Positions 61,492-64,000 of a stretch of DNA of 64,000 nucleotides are shown in pieces; positions within the stretch are counted from its first letter, which is position 1; every line of letters begins with the position of its first letter. The translations under genes and the position numbers were made by a program. This DNA is from Rhodospirillum sp. (GTDB lineage Bacteria; Pseudomonadota; Alphaproteobacteria; Dongiales; Dongiaceae), in assembly GCA_013822765.1 (NCBI GenBank), contig PNKY01000002.1:496001-560000 (forward strand). The letters are read 5' to 3'. The notes beneath the pieces were generated by a model. It had not been told where the DNA came from, searched no databases, and worked only from the letters and a program-made list of their open reading frames with translations.

Positions 61492-61653
61492 TCAATACGG
61501 CGCCGCCACGTTGCCGCCCTCGACATAGACCGACTTCACCTGCGTGTAGTGCTCGATCGCGGCCAAACTGTTCTCGCGGCCGATGCCGGATTGCTTGTTG
61601 CCGCGAACGGCCTTCACCAGCGCGCCGTGGATATAGAGCTTCAGCTCGTCCAT
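61492..61653 (-). pseudogene. betB: Internally deleted betaine aldehyde dehydrogenase remnant
   Basis: [53 protein letters not shown]: aldehyde dehydrogenase-like N-terminus joined in frame to BetB C-terminus. Confidence 0.75.
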
Positions 61654-62246
61654 GGCGTGTCTCCGATCTTGATACTCAGACGGCTGGTGATGAACGCGAT
61701 GGCGGCCCGGCGCGCGTCGGCGCCGTCGGGCCCGGCCGGGCTTAAGGCCGCGCGCAGCCACATGCCGTCGATCAGGCAGGCGAGGTCCTGGGCCACATGC
61801 TGCACCTCCGGCTCGCGCAGAAACGGGCGCAGCGCATGCACCAGGTTGCTGTGCAGGCGGCGGATGATGACGGTCTGGATGCGGGCGAGGTTGGAATGGG
61901 TCGGCACCTGCGACCAGAAGGCAAGCCAGGCCGACACCGCCTCGGCCCTGAACAGCTCCGGTCCCAGGTTGCCGTCGACCACCGCCATCAGGCGATGTGC
62001 CGGAGTCTTGGCCGCCCGCTGGCGACGGACCACCGAATTGCTGAGGTTGACGGCCAGCTGGCGCATGGTGGCTTCCAGCAACTCGCCCTTGTCCTCGAAA
62101 TAGTGGTGCACGATGCCGGCGGAGACGCCGGCCGTGGCGGCGATGCGCGAGACGCTGGCCTCCGAGAAGCCGACATCGTGGATCGAGGCGATGGTCGCCT
62201 CGATCAGCTGCCGACGCCGGATCTCTTCCATGCCGACCTTGGGCAA
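61641..62246 (-). CDS. betI: TetR-family regulator BetI
   Basis: [62 protein letters not shown]. Confidence 0.95.
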   Translation of the reverse strand: MPKVGMEEIRRRQLIEATIASIHDVGFSEASVSRIAATAGVSAGIVHHYFEDKGELLEATMRQLAVNLSNSVVRRQRAAKTPAHRLMAVVDGNLGPELFRAEAVSAWLAFWSQVPTHSNLARIQTVIIRRLHSNLVHALRPFLREPEVQHVAQDLACLIDGMWLRAALSPAGPDGADARRAAIAFITSRLSIKIGDTPWTS

Positions 62247-62313
62247 GCGCTGGCCTCGCGTCAGGATGGGGCGGCCGAAGCCGCGTGATTCGGATACTCT
62301 AGGTTTTTTTAAG

Positions 62314-62329
62314 TTGGTTGATCAATCAA
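62314..62329. promoter_or_regulatory. Candidate BetI operator
   Basis: TTGGTTGATCAATCAA, 16-bp palindrome with one mismatch, 68 bp upstream of betI and in the betI-proX divergent region. Confidence 0.55.
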
Positions 62330-62538
62330 AATAAACTTGGATTAGGATCAACCCTTCGATAATGTCGCACCCAGGACTGCAGTACGTCGGCGGGGCGGCA
62401 TTGTTGCGGGGCAGGTGAGGCTATATGCCGTGCGAGGCCGATGATTGCGAACGCCAACGGCGGCCGTGATTCCATTGACCGGAGCGGAAGGGTCCCGGCG
62501 CATCGATCGGGCATTTAAATCATCGTAGGGAGGATGGC

Positions 62539-63585
62539 GTGAAGCATACCTTGAGACTTGCGGCTAGCGGTTTGGCCATTGCGCTTGCTCTGACTCTCGC
62601 CGGATGCGGCGAGGAGAAGAAGGAAGAGCAGGCTTCTTCAACCGAGAGCACCGCGCCGGCGAGCACCACCGAGGCGCAGCCGGCGGCGACGCAGGAAGCC
62701 GCCGCTACGCCGGCCGCGGTCACCGAACCTGACTCGTGCAAGAAGGTTCGCATTGCGGATGTGGGCTGGAGCGACAACACCGCGCAGAACGGGTTGTTCA
62801 AGACCGTCTTGAAGGGCCTCGGCTACGCGCCAGAGGACCAAGTTCTGGCCTTGCCGGTCATCATGGAGAGCTTGAAGAACAAGGACCTCGATGTCTTCCT
62901 CGACAACTGGATGCCATCCAACTCGGCCAATGTTCAGCCCTACCTGGATGCCAAGTCGCTGGAGATGCTCGATGCCAACCTGACCGGCGCTGGCTATGGC
63001 CCGGTGGTGCCCGACTATGTCGCGGCCGCCGGCGTGAAGGACGTCAAGGATCTGGCGGCCAACGGCGACAAGTTCGACAAGAAATTCTACGGCATTGAGC
63101 CGGGCAATGACGGCAACAAGATTGTCCAGGCGAAGATCGATGATGCCGCCAACGGCCTGCAGGGCTGGACGCTGGTGGAATCCTCTGAGCAGGGCATGCT
63201 CGCCCAGGCCGAGAAGTCGATGAAGAACCAGGAATGGATCGCGTTCCTCGGCTGGGCGCCGCATCCGGTGATGGGCAAGATGAAGTTGGTCTATCTGACC
63301 GGCTTCGAGAACGACGGCTTCGGCGATGCGCAGATCAAGACGCTGACCCGCGTGGGTTACAGCGCCGAGTGCGCCAATGTCGGCAAGCTGTTGGCCAATC
63401 TCAAATTCGACCTGCCGATGGAAAGCGCCATCATGGAAGCAATCGACGGCGGTGCGGAAGGCGAGAAGGCCTCGGCCGACTGGCTGAAGGCCAATCCGGG
63501 CGTGCTCGACGCATGGCTTGCCGGCGTCAAGACGACCGACGGCCAGGACGGCTTGCCGGCCGTCAAGAAAAGCCTCGGCCTCTAA
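62539..63585 (+). CDS. Glycine betaine/choline ABC transporter substrate-binding protein (ProX-like)
   Basis: Lipobox LTLAGCGEEKK; CKKVRIADVGWSDNTAQNGLFKTVLKGLGY...DVFLDNWMPS. Confidence 0.9.
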   Translation: MKHTLRLAASGLAIALALTLAGCGEEKKEEQASSTESTAPASTTEAQPAATQEAAATPAAVTEPDSCKKVRIADVGWSDNTAQNGLFKTVLKGLGYAPEDQVLALPVIMESLKNKDLDVFLDNWMPSNSANVQPYLDAKSLEMLDANLTGAGYGPVVPDYVAAAGVKDVKDLAANGDKFDKKFYGIEPGNDGNKIVQAKIDDAANGLQGWTLVESSEQGMLAQAEKSMKNQEWIAFLGWAPHPVMGKMKLVYLTGFENDGFGDAQIKTLTRVGYSAECANVGKLLANLKFDLPMESAIMEAIDGGAEGEKASADWLKANPGVLDAWLAGVKTTDGQDGLPAVKKSLGL

Positions 63586-63735
63586 GATCGATGTCGCATC
63601 GGCGGCTCCGGCGGGGAGGCCGGAGCCGCCCATTGTGCGACCGCCCGTCGTCGGGCTACTCATTGCAAAGTCAGGACTTCAAACGACTGGGCCAGCGCCA
63701 CTGAGGCGGGTGGGGCGGCCAATGGGGGACGCCGC

Positions 63736-64000
63736 ATGGAACAGCTCCAGAAGCTTCAGGATCTGATCACCGAGCATAAGATTCCGATCGGCCAATGGTC
63801 GAAAGCGATCATCGAATGGCTGACGGCCAATTTCGAGTGGCTGTTCGACGCCATCTCGTCGGTTCTCAAGACCCTGATCGACGGATCCTCCGACCTGCTT
63901 CTGCTCGTCCCGCCGCTCGTTCTTCTCGTCATCATCGCAGCGCTCGCGCATCTCATACAGCGCAACTGGAAGATAACGCTGTTCGTCGCGGTCGGTCTGC
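63736..64000 (+). CDS. Glycine betaine ABC transporter permease (ProW-like), truncated by window end
   Basis: MEQLQKLQDLITEHKIPIGQWSKAIIEWLTANFEWLFDAISSVLKTLIDG...; open to the edge, follows proX-like gene. Confidence 0.75.
   Translation, partial: MEQLQKLQDLITEHKIPIGQWSKAIIEWLTANFEWLFDAISSVLKTLIDGSSDLLLLVPPLVLLVIIAALAHLIQRNWKITLFVAVGL

Overview
64 kb of GC-rich alphaproteobacterial-type chromosome, mostly intact metabolic operons. Order: (1) hopanoid/isoprenoid region (hpnH partial, ispH, dxs, hpnM, hpnN, hpnA, with copC/copD and a second MlaC/HpnM-like protein interleaved); (2) ATP-dependent CoA-ligase pair (sucCD or mtkAB) followed by ppc; (3) molybdopterin oxidoreductase, a frameshifted bestrophin, pepA; (4) an accessory LamG-like + Vps62-like gene pair; (5) Na/Pi cotransporter and a frameshifted DJ-1/PfpI gene; (6) a phosphonate catabolism cluster (LysR, phnW, phnA, phnY, TmpA/PhnY*-like dioxygenase, TmpB/PhnZ-like HD oxygenase); (7) truncated globin, DUF2189, SDR, acidic repeat secreted protein, Fur/Zur; (8) siroheme/sulfite reduction genes; (9) a compact heme-redox cluster (two-CXXCH lipoprotein, GMC oxidoreductase, catalase-related protein, DyP peroxidase and uncharacterised partners), the best candidate here for an undescribed system; (10) photolyase, fasciclin, nucleosidase, HIT, MFS; (11) choline/betaine locus (betA, betI, proX, start of proW) in which betB is reduced to an in-frame 53-codon remnant. 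No tRNA, rRNA, CRISPR or transposase was recognised. All family calls come from reading the translated sequences; no database search was run.
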